Positions 6,400-14,113 of a stretch of DNA of 17,484 nucleotides are shown in pieces (the first letter of the stretch is position 1; every line of letters begins with the position of its first letter). Where the stretch lies: the NCBI GenBank assembly GCA_964416175.1, contig CAYQDF010000065.1, forward strand, positions 1 to 17,484, written 5' to 3'. The notes below the pieces were generated by a model, which was given only the letters and a program-made list of their open reading frames with translations, made no database searches and was not told where the DNA came from. A program made the translations under genes and the position numbers. The stretch is from CAYQDF01 sp964416175 (lineage in GTDB: Bacteria > Chloroflexota > Anaerolineae > Anaerolineales > UBA4823).

Positions 6400-7356
6400 T
6401 TGGGCATCTTGATCGAGGCTAAGAATCTGTTCAAGTCGTTTTGGGGGACGAAGGCAGTAGATGGGCTGAGCCTGGACATTGCGGCGGGGGAGATCTACGG
6501 GCTGGTAGGGCCGGACGGCGCAGGGAAGACCACAACGCTGAGGCTCTTGTGCGGCGCGCTGGACCCCGACCATGGCGGCGAAAAGGGAGACGCCAGCGTC
6601 CGCATCTGCGGCTTTGATCTTTCCCGCCAGGCTGACCTCGCCCGCGCCCAGATCGGCTACCTGCCGCAGCGCTTCTCGTTGTACGAAGATCTGACAGTGG
6701 TGGAAAACCTGCGCTTCCTGGCAGAGGCGCGCGGCCTGGCGTGGCGAACCTGGGGACCGGGATGCCTGGAGATCCTGAAATTTGTCGGTCTGGAAAAATT
6801 CACCAGCCGGCTGGCTGGCTACCTCTCCGGCGGGATGAAACAGAAGCTCGCCCTTGCGGCTGCGCTGGTCCATCAGCCGCGTGTGCTGCTGCTTGACGAG
6901 CCGACGACGGGCGTCGATCCTGTGACCCGGCAGGACTTCTGGCAGCTGATTCTCCGGCTCGTGGGAGAGCAGCAGGGAGGCAGGGGAGTGGCGGTCTTGG
7001 TCACCACTCCTTACATGGATGAGGCAGCGCGTTGCACCCGAGTGGGCTTCATGCGCAACGGCAGGCTGCTGGTCGAGGGGCGACCTGCAGAGCTGCGCGA
7101 CCGCCTGGCAGGATCGATCCTCGAATTGCGCGGCCATAATTTGCTGTCTCTGCGCAGAATTGCGGAGAATATGGAAGGAATCGAAGACGTCCAGATGTTC
7201 GGCGACCGCCTCCACCTGAGGGTTGCACCGAGAAGAAGAGAAGAACTCGAAGCCCGTATTCAGGGAGAGGCAGCCAGGCAGGGTGTGGAGATCGCCTACC
7301 TCCGTCCAATTTCTCCGCTCCTTGAGGATGTCTTCATTTCACTTGTGGAGAATTAG
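6400..7356 (+). CDS. ABC exporter ATP-binding protein, first of two (YbhF N-half-like)
   Basis: This ATPase of up to 318 residues energises the exporter. Numbered from TTG 6400: Walker A GPDGAGKT (37-44), Q-loop Gln in YLPQRFSLYEDLTV (Q90), a canonical signature LSGGM (142-146) and Walker B with catalytic Glu VLLLDEPTTGVDP (162-174). The switch histidine is missing: the H-loop reads VLVTTPYMDEA, with Pro204 (codon 7009-7011) instead of His. The C-terminal extension ends PLLEDVFISLVEN, typical of ABC-2 ATPases. The start is uncertain: TTG 6400 is only 2 bases after GAGGAGG (6391-6397), while TTG 6409 is 11 bases away and would give the more usual opening MIEAKNLFKSF. It corresponds to the first half of the fused two-domain ATPase YbhF, here a separate gene. 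Confidence 0.92.
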   Translation: MGILIEAKNLFKSFWGTKAVDGLSLDIAAGEIYGLVGPDGAGKTTTLRLLCGALDPDHGGEKGDASVRICGFDLSRQADLARAQIGYLPQRFSLYEDLTVVENLRFLAEARGLAWRTWGPGCLEILKFVGLEKFTSRLAGYLSGGMKQKLALAAALVHQPRVLLLDEPTTGVDPVTRQDFWQLILRLVGEQQGGRGVAVLVTTPYMDEAARCTRVGFMRNGRLLVEGRPAELRDRLAGSILELRGHNLLSLRRIAENMEGIEDVQMFGDRLHLRVAPRRREELEARIQGEAARQGVEIAYLRPISPLLEDVFISLVEN

Positions 7357-7369
7357 TTGAACGCTCTTT

Positions 7370-7403
7370 GGTTGATGATTAACCTGGCGGGCGTAAGGCC
7401 CGC
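7370..7403 (+). other. Two adjacent hairpins between the ATPase genes
   Basis: A first stem pairs 7370-7375 with 7379-7384 (GGTT/AACC core plus one G-T and one A-T pair). The second, GCGGGC (7387-7392) with GCCCGC (7398-7403) around GTAAG, is perfect and very stable. There is no T run, so full termination is unlikely. The hairpins could lower or stabilise expression of the downstream ATPase and tlyA. They occupy most of the 83-base gap between the two ATPase genes. Confidence 0.55.
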
Positions 7404-7439
7404 AGCATCAGTTTGTCGTATCGTGAAACAGGACAGGAA

Positions 7440-8441
7440 ATGGACAAGGAAATCATCGTTGCGCGAGGGCTGACACGGCGCTTCGGGGAATTCACCGCCG
7501 TGGACCACGTATCCTTCACGATAAATGTTGGGGAGGTTGTGGGCTATCTAGGGCCAAACGGTTCCGGAAAAACGACGACGATCCGGATGCTGCTGGGCCT
7601 GCTGATCCCGAGCGAAGGGGAGGCAAAGGTAATGGGGTACGACGTTGTGCGTCAGGCCGAGGAGATTCGCGCCCGGTCCGGCTACATGTCCCAAAAGTTT
7701 GCCCTTTATCACGAATTGACGGTTGGGGAGAACCTGGCGTTCTACGCGGGAGTCTACGGTGAGAGATCTAAAAAGCGCATCGCAGAGGTACTCGAGCAGG
7801 TGGGACTCCTCCACCTCCGCGGCGAGCGGGTGAGTGATCTCTCGGCAGGCTGGCGACAGCGGCTGGCCATCGGTGTAGCTATCGTCCACCAGCCGCGGCT
7901 GCTTTTCCTGGACGAGCCAACCAGCGGGGTCGACCCCACGGCGCGGCGGGAGTTTTGGGATCTGATTTATTCTCTGGTGGGCGGCGGCGTGACAGCCATG
8001 GTCACGACCCACTACATGGACGAGGCTGAATATTGCGGGAGGGTGGGGATCATGCAAGATGGTAAACTTCTGGCGATGGATACGCCATCTGGGTTGAAAG
8101 CGAACACTTTGCCAGGGATCGCCTGGGATGTGTTCGTGGACGAGTCTGAGGCGAGTAGCCCAAGAGGGGAAACTCGACAGGAAGAGGCGGTCCTCGAAGC
8201 TCCGAGAGATGTCGCTCCGCTGCTGGCTGCCCTGGACGTGCTGGAAACCTGCCGTTGTGTTCTGCGAGCCGGGCTGGCTGAAGACCATCTGCGGGCGATC
8301 ACACCAGCGGATGTCCAGGCGGATACACTTTTGCGGCATCTGGAGGAGGCGGGTATCCGAAACGCCAGTGTGGAAGCAGTTGAACCTACTCTCGAAGACG
8401 TTTTCCTCGCCCTGGCGGCCAGGAAAGCAAACGCGGAATAA
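7440..8441 (+). CDS. ABC exporter ATP-binding protein, second of two (YbhF C-half-like)
   Basis: This 333-residue ATPase starts at ATG 7440, 6 bases after AGGA (7430-7433). It has Walker A GPNGSGKT (38-45), Q-loop SQKFALYHELTVGENL (from about 84), Walker B with Glu159 (LLFLDEPTSGVDP) and an intact H-loop His191 (TTHYMDEAEYCGR). Its signature is altered: LSAGW (134-138) instead of LSGGQ/M. In a heterodimer each site uses Walker A/B and H-loop from one subunit and the signature from the other. The weak signature here would therefore pair with the histidine-less site of the first ATPase, leaving one fully canonical site. A longer C-terminal region (about 225-333), with an acidic linker after VFVDESEAS, ends EPTLEDVFLALAARKANAE. 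It corresponds to the second half of YbhF. Confidence 0.93.
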   Translation: MDKEIIVARGLTRRFGEFTAVDHVSFTINVGEVVGYLGPNGSGKTTTIRMLLGLLIPSEGEAKVMGYDVVRQAEEIRARSGYMSQKFALYHELTVGENLAFYAGVYGERSKKRIAEVLEQVGLLHLRGERVSDLSAGWRQRLAIGVAIVHQPRLLFLDEPTSGVDPTARREFWDLIYSLVGGGVTAMVTTHYMDEAEYCGRVGIMQDGKLLAMDTPSGLKANTLPGIAWDVFVDESEASSPRGETRQEEAVLEAPRDVAPLLAALDVLETCRCVLRAGLAEDHLRAITPADVQADTLLRHLEEAGIRNASVEAVEPTLEDVFLALAARKANAE

Positions 8442-8442
8442 G

Positions 8443-9255
8443 GTGAAAAAACAGCGAATCGATATCTTGCTCGTCGAGAGAGGACTCGCTGAAAGCCGGG
8501 CGCAGGCGCAGCGGTTGATCATGGCCGGCCGTGTCCGGGTCGAAGGCCAGGTGGCGCTGAAGCCTTCCAGCCAATACCGGCCAGGGGCAGCCATCGAACT
8601 CCTGGAGGAGCCGCGCTTCGTTTCGAGAGGGGGTGAGAAGCTCCAGGCTGCGCTCGAGGCGTTCCAATTCCGCGTAGCCGGGATGATCTGCGCAGACCTC
8701 GGCGCCTCTACCGGGGGATTCACGGATTGCCTGCTCCAAAATGGCGCCCGAAAGGTCATCGCGATCGACGTCGGAAAAGGCATCCTGCATTGGAAACTGC
8801 GCCAGGACCCCCGTGTGATCGTCATGGAGGGCGTCAATGCCCGCCACCTGGACCGCCTGCCAGAAGAACCCGACCTGATCACGGTTGATGCATCCTTCAT
8901 CTCGGTTAAGATCCTTCTCACCGTGATTAAAAGATGGTATGGCAGACGAGGGGGAGCAGCAATCCTGCTCGTGAAACCTCAGTTCGAGGCAGGAAAGAAT
9001 GAAGTTGACAGGGGGGAAGGGGTGATCCGCGATGCTGAAGTCCACCGGCGGGTACTGTCGGAAGTGCTTGATCATAGCCAGGCGGAGGGATTCGGAGTCA
9101 GAGGAATGATCCGGTCGCCCCTCCTGGGTCCTAAAGGGAACGTGGAATTTCTTGTCAATTTGGTTTATCCCGGGCAGGAGAGGGATGACCTGCCGGATCT
9201 GATCGAAATGGTGATATCCCCGGATACATCCGGTCAATTTGCCCCGGCGAGCTGA
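8443..9255 (+). CDS. tlyA: TlyA family rRNA 2'-O-methyltransferase
   Basis: This 270-residue protein has the standard TlyA length. An S4 RNA-binding domain (about 1-60: DILLVERGLAESRAQAQRLI) leads into an FtsJ/RrmJ-like Rossmann methyltransferase whose SAM loop is CADLGASTGGFTDCLLQNGA (83-102). The K-D-K-E catalytic set is visible: K66 in SRGGEKL, D149 in VDASFIS, K178 in LVKPQFEAG and E235 in GNVEFLVNL. In mycobacteria TlyA methylates a cytidine in 16S and in 23S rRNA (C1409 and C1920) and is needed for capreomycin sensitivity; the haemolysin name is historical. The start is GTG 8443, one base after the ATPase stop, so it should be read from the exporter mRNA by translational coupling. The few residues after position 255 are variable. 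Some family members methylate only 23S rRNA, and specificity here is not certain. Confidence 0.94.
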   Translation: MKKQRIDILLVERGLAESRAQAQRLIMAGRVRVEGQVALKPSSQYRPGAAIELLEEPRFVSRGGEKLQAALEAFQFRVAGMICADLGASTGGFTDCLLQNGARKVIAIDVGKGILHWKLRQDPRVIVMEGVNARHLDRLPEEPDLITVDASFISVKILLTVIKRWYGRRGGAAILLVKPQFEAGKNEVDRGEGVIRDAEVHRRVLSEVLDHSQAEGFGVRGMIRSPLLGPKGNVEFLVNLVYPGQERDDLPDLIEMVISPDTSGQFAPAS

Positions 9256-9271
9256 CCGACTTCAGAGTCGG
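9256..9271 (+). other. Hairpin immediately after the tlyA stop
   Basis: CCGACT (9256-9261) and AGTCGG (9266-9271) form a perfect 6-bp stem with a TCAG loop, beginning at the first base after the TGA. No T run follows. It is probably a 3' end stabiliser or a weak terminator separating the exporter operon from lepA. Confidence 0.5.
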
Positions 9272-9331
9272 ACCTGGTCGAGAAGCATCCCGGCGCTCTC
9301 TCACGGGTGATGGTGGGGAGAGGCGAGGGGG

Positions 9332-9347
9332 TAAAATCGTGTATACT
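9332..9347 (+). promoter_or_regulatory. Candidate -10 elements upstream of lepA
   Basis: TAAAAT (9332-9337) and TATACT (9342-9347) stand out in a G+C-rich stretch 24 and 14 bases before the lepA ATG. No clear -35 hexamer accompanies either one. No Shine-Dalgarno sequence lies before the ATG, so a very short leader is possible. Sequence evidence only. Confidence 0.35.
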
Positions 9348-9361
9348 TCAGCCCGATTACG

Positions 9362-11158
9362 ATGAAGAGAATCAGAAACTTTTGCATCATCGCCCACATC
9401 GATCATGGGAAATCCACCCTGGCTGACCGCATGCTACAGCTGACTGGTACGATCCCGGATCGAGAGATGACTGAGCAGGTACTGGATAGCATGGACCTGG
9501 AGCGCGAAAAGGGCGTCACGATCAAAGCCTCTGCAGTGAGGATGAATTACACGGCGCGCAATGGTCTGGAGTACGAATTGAACCTGATCGATACGCCGGG
9601 ACACGTGGATTTCGGCTATGAAGTTTCGCGAGCTCTGGCAGCCTGTGAGGGGGCAATCCTGGTGGTCGACGCAAGTCAGGGGGTGGAAGCCCAGACATTA
9701 GCGAATCTGTACCTGGCATTGGATTCCGACCTGGAGATAATTCCCGTCATCAATAAGATCGACCTTCCAGCCGCGCGGCCAGACGAAGTGGCAGAGGAGC
9801 TCCACAACCTGCTTGGTATTTCACCCGACCAGATTCTGCGGATCTCTGCTAAGAGCGGTGTGAACGTCGGAGAAGTCCTGGAAGCGGTCATCCGACGAGT
9901 CCCACCGCCAAAGGGGGATGACGGGTCTCCGCTGCGAGCATTGATCTTCGATTCGCATTACGATCCATTTAAGGGCGTTGTCGCATACATCCGGCTGGTC
10001 GACGGGTCCATCGTTCTGGGGGAAACCCTGCGCGGTATGGCAAGCGGGGTTGAGTTCAAGCCCATCGAGGTCGGCATATTCAGCCCGCAATTTACGCCAG
10101 TGAAGCAGCTTTCTGCTGGCGAGGTAGGTTACGTCGCAACCGGTTTGAAGACGGTGCGCGAGTGCCGGGTTGGGGACACATTGACCTATGCTTCCAGACC
10201 AGCCGGGGAGCCACTCCCCGGTTATCAGAAAGTAAAGCCGATGGTTTTCGCCGGAATATATCCGGTCGAAGGAGAAGATTACGCGGACTTAAAAGACGCA
10301 CTGGAGAAGTTGCAGCTGAACGACGCCTCACTTGTGTTCCAGCCAGAGACCTCCCAGGCGCTGAACTTCGGATTTCGCTGCGGTTTCCTGGGCATGTTCC
10401 ACATGGAGATCATTCAGGAGCGGCTGGAGCGAGAGTACAACCTGGATATCATCGTCACCTCGCCTTCCGTAGAATACGAAGTGATGTTGAAAGACGGATC
10501 GGTCACGCGGATCGACTCGCCAGCGGATCTCCCGGAGGAAGACACGATCGCAGAGATCCGGGAACCCTGGATGCGGCTCGAGATCTTCACGCCGACCGAG
10601 TTTTACGGCACCGTGATGGACCTGGTGCGGAAGCGGCGCGGAATTTTTATCGAACAAGAATATCCGACCTCAAACCGGGTACAGTTGATTTTTGAAATTC
10701 CACTCGCTGAAATCCTGGTCGATTTCTTCGACCAGCTCAAATCCAGGACGCGGGGGTATGCGTCTATGGACTATCAATTCCTGGAATACCGGCCAGAAGA
10801 TCTGGTCAGGCTCGAGATCCTGGTCAATAATGAGCCAGTTGATGCTCTGGCGACCATCATCCATCGAGAGGACGCCTACCACAAAGGGCAAGCGGTGATT
10901 TCGAAGCTGAAGGATCTGATCCCCCGCCAGCTGTTCGTCGTACCGATCCAGGCTTATGCCGCCGGGAGGGTGATTTCAAGAGCAAACGTCAAAGCACTGC
11001 GTAAAGATGTGTTAGCCAAGTGCTACGGAGGAGACGTCACCAGAAAGAAAAAGCTGCTTGAGAAGCAGAAGCGGGGGAAGAAAAGGATGAAGATGGTCGG
11101 GAGCGTTGAGATCCCCCAAGAAGCTTTTCTTGCCGTCCTCCGTCTGGAGGAGAATTGA
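9362..11158 (+). CDS. lepA: Elongation factor 4 (LepA), ribosome-associated GTPase
   Basis: This 598-residue protein has the full length and order of LepA. The GTPase domain opens MKRIRNFCIIAHIDHGKSTL with G1 AHIDHGKS (11-18), switch motif REKGVTIKA, G3 DTPGHVDF (77-84) and G4 NKID (131-134). EF-G-like domains II, III and V follow, with the family phrases YPVEGEDYADLKDALEKLQL and FGFRCGFLGMFHMEI. The LepA-specific C-terminal domain contains VISRANVKALRKDVLAKCYG and TRKKKLLEKQKRGKKRMK. LepA binds ribosomes and affects elongation or 30S maturation under stress such as high ionic strength. The start is firm because the first residues are conserved. Its TGA overlaps the TTG start of the next gene. 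LepA is often beside lepB or hemN; here it sits between tlyA and a membrane-protein/glycosyltransferase pair. Confidence 0.98.
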   Translation: MKRIRNFCIIAHIDHGKSTLADRMLQLTGTIPDREMTEQVLDSMDLEREKGVTIKASAVRMNYTARNGLEYELNLIDTPGHVDFGYEVSRALAACEGAILVVDASQGVEAQTLANLYLALDSDLEIIPVINKIDLPAARPDEVAEELHNLLGISPDQILRISAKSGVNVGEVLEAVIRRVPPPKGDDGSPLRALIFDSHYDPFKGVVAYIRLVDGSIVLGETLRGMASGVEFKPIEVGIFSPQFTPVKQLSAGEVGYVATGLKTVRECRVGDTLTYASRPAGEPLPGYQKVKPMVFAGIYPVEGEDYADLKDALEKLQLNDASLVFQPETSQALNFGFRCGFLGMFHMEIIQERLEREYNLDIIVTSPSVEYEVMLKDGSVTRIDSPADLPEEDTIAEIREPWMRLEIFTPTEFYGTVMDLVRKRRGIFIEQEYPTSNRVQLIFEIPLAEILVDFFDQLKSRTRGYASMDYQFLEYRPEDLVRLEILVNNEPVDALATIIHREDAYHKGQAVISKLKDLIPRQLFVVPIQAYAAGRVISRANVKALRKDVLAKCYGGDVTRKKKLLEKQKRGKKRMKMVGSVEIPQEAFLAVLRLEEN

Positions 11159-12171
11159 CGACAGCACTACGGACGAAAGCAGGCGAGGTGGGGCGCTGGC
11201 TTCCCGGACTGGCGCTCAGCCTGGCTGCGATCTTCCTCCTGGTACGGCTGGCTGACTGGAGTGAAGTAGCCAGGGCAATCGCAGCGGTCGAGATCACCTG
11301 GCTGATCCCCGCGATCTTTTGCTACCTGGCAGGGGTTTTTTTTCGCAGCTTGACCTGGAAGACCTTGCTCCTGAACCGGGCATCGCTATCCCAGACATTT
11401 TTAAAATTGAACGAAGGTTATTTAATCAACAACCTCTTCCCCCTGCGATTGGGTGAGCTGGGTCGGGTGCTCCTGTTGAGCCAGAGAGCCGGTTTGAGCG
11501 CCTTCTTTGTGCTCTCGACCATCGTGATCGAACGAGCATATGACCTGGCGATCGCGGCGCTGCTCCTGCTTGCGACCTTGCCGCTGGTCTTGAATGTGGG
11601 AACAAACCAGGCTGTGGCCTTCATCGTCGCCGGAGGTGTTGGATTGGGGTTGATCCTCATGTTCCTCCTCGCACGCTCCCGGGAGCGAATTCAGACCTGG
11701 TTAGGGCGAAGGGGGGCTTCTCACCAGTTCTACCAGAGGCGAATCCTCCCCTGGCTGGATTCACTTATCGCAGGGCTGGAAGTATTGACCCGAATGGACC
11801 GATTCCTGCTCAGCCTGGGTTTAAACCTGCTGAGCTGGTCCTTCGGCGCTATCGAGATTCACCTGCTGATCCTGAGTTTTGGAGTACCAGCGCCGTTCTG
11901 GTGGACAGGGTTCGCATTGGGGGTGGTATCCCTGGGGATCGCAGTCCCCTCCGCTCCGGCCAGCCTGGGGGTTTACGAAGCGGCCATGGTTGGCGCGCTG
12001 GCTGTGTTGGGTGTGCCGACTTCTAAGGCTTTGGCGATCGCAATTACTGCCCATCTGATCCACATCACATCAACGGGGTTGATCGGCGGGATCGCCTTGT
12101 TCAGAGACGGGCAGACGCTGTCTGGCGTTTACAGAAGGTTGAAGACCGTGCACCTCTGGAGGGATCCCTAG
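11155..12171 (+). CDS. UPF0104/LPG-synthase transmembrane-region family membrane protein
   Basis: This 338-residue protein, with about eight membrane helices, belongs to the family of flippase-like domains also found at the N-terminus of MprF (lysylphosphatidylglycerol synthase). The conserved motifs are NNLFPLRLGELGRVLLL (92-108), IVIERAYDLAIAA (about 123-135) and VPSAPASLGVYEAAMVGAL (264-282). The helices are linked by short basic loops, for example ARSRERIQTWLGRRGAS. Members are thought to move or handle lipid-linked molecules across the membrane; a precise substrate is unknown. The start is TTG 11155, supported by GGAGGAG (11146-11152) and a 4-base overlap with the lepA stop. The glycosyltransferase gene follows one base after its stop, so a role in glycolipid or glycan export is a reasonable inference. 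Confidence 0.85.
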   Translation: MTTALRTKAGEVGRWLPGLALSLAAIFLLVRLADWSEVARAIAAVEITWLIPAIFCYLAGVFFRSLTWKTLLLNRASLSQTFLKLNEGYLINNLFPLRLGELGRVLLLSQRAGLSAFFVLSTIVIERAYDLAIAALLLLATLPLVLNVGTNQAVAFIVAGGVGLGLILMFLLARSRERIQTWLGRRGASHQFYQRRILPWLDSLIAGLEVLTRMDRFLLSLGLNLLSWSFGAIEIHLLILSFGVPAPFWWTGFALGVVSLGIAVPSAPASLGVYEAAMVGALAVLGVPTSKALAIAITAHLIHITSTGLIGGIALFRDGQTLSGVYRRLKTVHLWRDP

Positions 12172-12172
12172 T

Positions 12173-13324
12173 ATGCGGATACTCATATCCCTGATGTACT
12201 ACAGGCCGCATTACTCTGGATTGACGATATACACGGAAAGGCTGGCACGGGCGCTTGCCAGGCGAGGGCATGATGTCTCTATCCTGACATCGCGCTACAG
12301 GCAGGACCTCCCTGTTCGAGAGAAGCTTAATGGAGTGACAATTTATCGCCCGTGGGTGATGTTCCACGTCAGTAAAGGGGTCGTCATGCCGACCTTACCC
12401 CTTTGGGCCTGGAAGCTCATCCAACAGGCCGAAGTGGTAAACGCCCATGTGCCCCAGCCCGATGCTGCTGTCATCGCCATCCTCAGCCAGCTCCACCGAA
12501 AACCGTTCGTGTTGACCTACCATTGCGATCTCCAGATGCCGAGGGGGTTCGTGCATTACCTGGCAAACCAGGTGTCCCATGTGACAAACCACATCTCCGC
12601 CAGGCTGGCGGATGTGATCGTCACGAACACGGAAGATTACGCTCAGGCCTCTCCATTTCTCAGACGGTATCTTTCGAAGATCAGAGCTATCCCTCCTCCA
12701 ATAGAGCTTGAAGCAGTGAGCCCGGAGGATATCGCGAAATTCCGGGAGAAATATGGACTGGCTCCGGAGGATCGGATGATCGGGATGGCAGCCCGCCTCG
12801 CGACGGAGAAAGGGGTCGAGTACCTGGTTCAGGCTCTCCCGCGGGTGCTCGAGCGGCACCCTAACGCCCGCATCCTGTTCGCCGGGCAACACAAAGGCGT
12901 GCTGGGAGAAGAAACTTACGCCCAGAAGCTTGCTCCTTTCATTGAGGAATTAGGTAAGCACTGGCTTTTCCTGGGCATCCTGCCTCCAGACGAGTGGGCA
13001 GTATTTTTCCATACCACGGAGGTGACGGTGCTTCCGAGCATCAACAGCACCGAGTCCTTTGGGATGGTCCAAATCGAGTCGATGTCCTGTGGAACACCGG
13101 TCATCGCCAGCGATTTGCCCGGGGTCAGGCAGGCAGTGAAAACAACCGGGATGGGGAAGATCGTCCCGCCGCAGGATGCGCGCGCTTTAGCCTCCGCCCT
13201 GATCGAAGTGCTCGACAGGCCGAACGGGTTCGTAAAGGATCCGGCGGAGATAAAAACGCGCTATTCTCCAGATACGATTGCCGCCGAATACGAAGAGGTT
13301 TTCCGGCGCTTAATCGAAGATTAG
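12173..13324 (+). CDS. GT4 family glycosyltransferase (GT-B fold)
   Basis: This 383-residue cytoplasmic or membrane-peripheral enzyme opens MRILISLMYYRPHYSGLTIY, the N-terminal Rossmann domain of GT-B enzymes with an acceptor-side glycine-containing loop. It continues RLARALARRGHDVSILTSRY. The C-terminal nucleotide-sugar domain carries MAARLATEKGVEYLVQALP (205-223), ILFAGQHKG, and the retaining-GT E-x7-E motif ESFGMVQIE (E294, E302) followed by SMSCGTPVIASDLPGVRQAV. GT4 enzymes transfer sugars from nucleotide donors such as GDP-Man or UDP-Glc to lipids or glycans. GGAGGG (12158-12163) lies 9 bases upstream of the ATG. Donor and acceptor cannot be read, but the pairing with a UPF0104 protein and the GT39 genes downstream suggest surface-glycan or glycolipid synthesis. 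Confidence 0.93.
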   Translation: MRILISLMYYRPHYSGLTIYTERLARALARRGHDVSILTSRYRQDLPVREKLNGVTIYRPWVMFHVSKGVVMPTLPLWAWKLIQQAEVVNAHVPQPDAAVIAILSQLHRKPFVLTYHCDLQMPRGFVHYLANQVSHVTNHISARLADVIVTNTEDYAQASPFLRRYLSKIRAIPPPIELEAVSPEDIAKFREKYGLAPEDRMIGMAARLATEKGVEYLVQALPRVLERHPNARILFAGQHKGVLGEETYAQKLAPFIEELGKHWLFLGILPPDEWAVFFHTTEVTVLPSINSTESFGMVQIESMSCGTPVIASDLPGVRQAVKTTGMGKIVPPQDARALASALIEVLDRPNGFVKDPAEIKTRYSPDTIAAEYEEVFRRLIED

Positions 13325-13363
13325 GATTCTGCATCCAGGTCGATACAATCCCGGTTCCCAGGT

Positions 13364-13369
13364 TAGAAT
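13364..13369 (+). promoter_or_regulatory. Candidate -10 box upstream of the methyltransferase gene
   Basis: TAGAAT lies 6 bases before the ATG at 13376, in a 51-base gap after the GT4 gene. A second possible -10, TACAAT, is at 13344-13349. There is no Shine-Dalgarno sequence before the start. If used, TAGAAT would give a leaderless mRNA. Read-through from the upstream operon is equally possible. Confidence 0.3.
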
Positions 13370-13375
13370 CAAGAT

Positions 13376-14113
13376 ATGGAAAACCCGGCAGCCATCCCTA
13401 GTTTCGACGAGGATTATTTCAAGTCCGGTCCGTATGCGCAGGTATCCTTCAAACGATTCAGTCAGTATTGGTGGTCCAACCGCTATTATGCGCTGTTGTG
13501 CCGCCGGTTTGGACCTGAACGCGGGCGCGTGTTGGAAGTCGGCTGCGGTCTGGGGCATTTACTGGGCTGGCTTGCAGATAAGTACGCGGTGTACGGGGCA
13601 GACGTGAATTTATTTGCCCTGCGGCAGGCGAGGATTAATGTGCCGCAGGGTTATTTCCTGCTCCTCCCGGCACAGGATCTAAGTGCGATCCCTGACAGAT
13701 GTTTCCAGATCGTCATTGCCAAACACGTTCTGGAGCACGTCCCTGAACCGGAGAAAGCGATCGCCGAAATCGCCAGGGTGCTCAGCCCCAGGGGGTTATT
13801 CCTGCTCTCGACCCCCAATCTGGATTCACCAGCCCGCCGGATCAAGAAAGAGCACTGGATCGGATTCAAAGACCCCACGCACATAAGCTTAAAGACGCCC
13901 GCGGAATGGTTGGGGATGCTGGCTCAAAATAACTTGCAACCCAAACGAGTGTTCTCCGATGGGCTTTGGGATGCTCCATACGTCCCCTGGCTGCCAAGGC
14001 AGCTCCAGAAGCTGATCTTCGGCGCGCCGGGAGGCTTGCAAGCCATTTTGGGTTGGAGTATCATTCCAATTCGCATGGGTGAAAGCCTGATCATTCTGGC
14101 GGACAAAGCATGA
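13376..14113 (+). CDS. Class I SAM-dependent methyltransferase, glycan-biosynthesis type
   Basis: This 245-residue soluble enzyme has an aromatic N-terminal segment (SFDEDYFKSGPYAQVSFKRF, then SQYWWSNRYYALLCRRFGP). The SAM-binding motif I is VLEVGCGLGHLLGWLADK, followed by acidic motif II YGADVN, motif post-II FQIVIAKHVLEHVPEPEKAI and the motif containing ARVLSPRGLFLLSTPNLDSP. The later phrase DPTHISLKTPAEW is common in Methyltransf_11/23-type proteins near surface-polysaccharide genes. It probably methylates a sugar or lipid intermediate; the acceptor is not determined by the sequence. Its TGA overlaps the ATG of the following GT39 gene (ATGA), so the two proteins are likely made in a fixed ratio. 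Confidence 0.88.
   Translation: MENPAAIPSFDEDYFKSGPYAQVSFKRFSQYWWSNRYYALLCRRFGPERGRVLEVGCGLGHLLGWLADKYAVYGADVNLFALRQARINVPQGYFLLLPAQDLSAIPDRCFQIVIAKHVLEHVPEPEKAIAEIARVLSPRGLFLLSTPNLDSPARRIKKEHWIGFKDPTHISLKTPAEWLGMLAQNNLQPKRVFSDGLWDAPYVPWLPRQLQKLIFGAPGGLQAILGWSIIPIRMGESLIILADKA

Noticed and set aside
6064..8921. Long minus-strand frames (about 383 and 457 codons)
   Set aside because: Both are antisense to well-identified ABC ATPase and tlyA genes and have no domain or plausible start context.
8443..9255. TlyA as a haemolysin or toxin
   Set aside because: The S4 domain, SAM loop and K-D-K-E residues identify an rRNA methyltransferase; the toxin name is historical.
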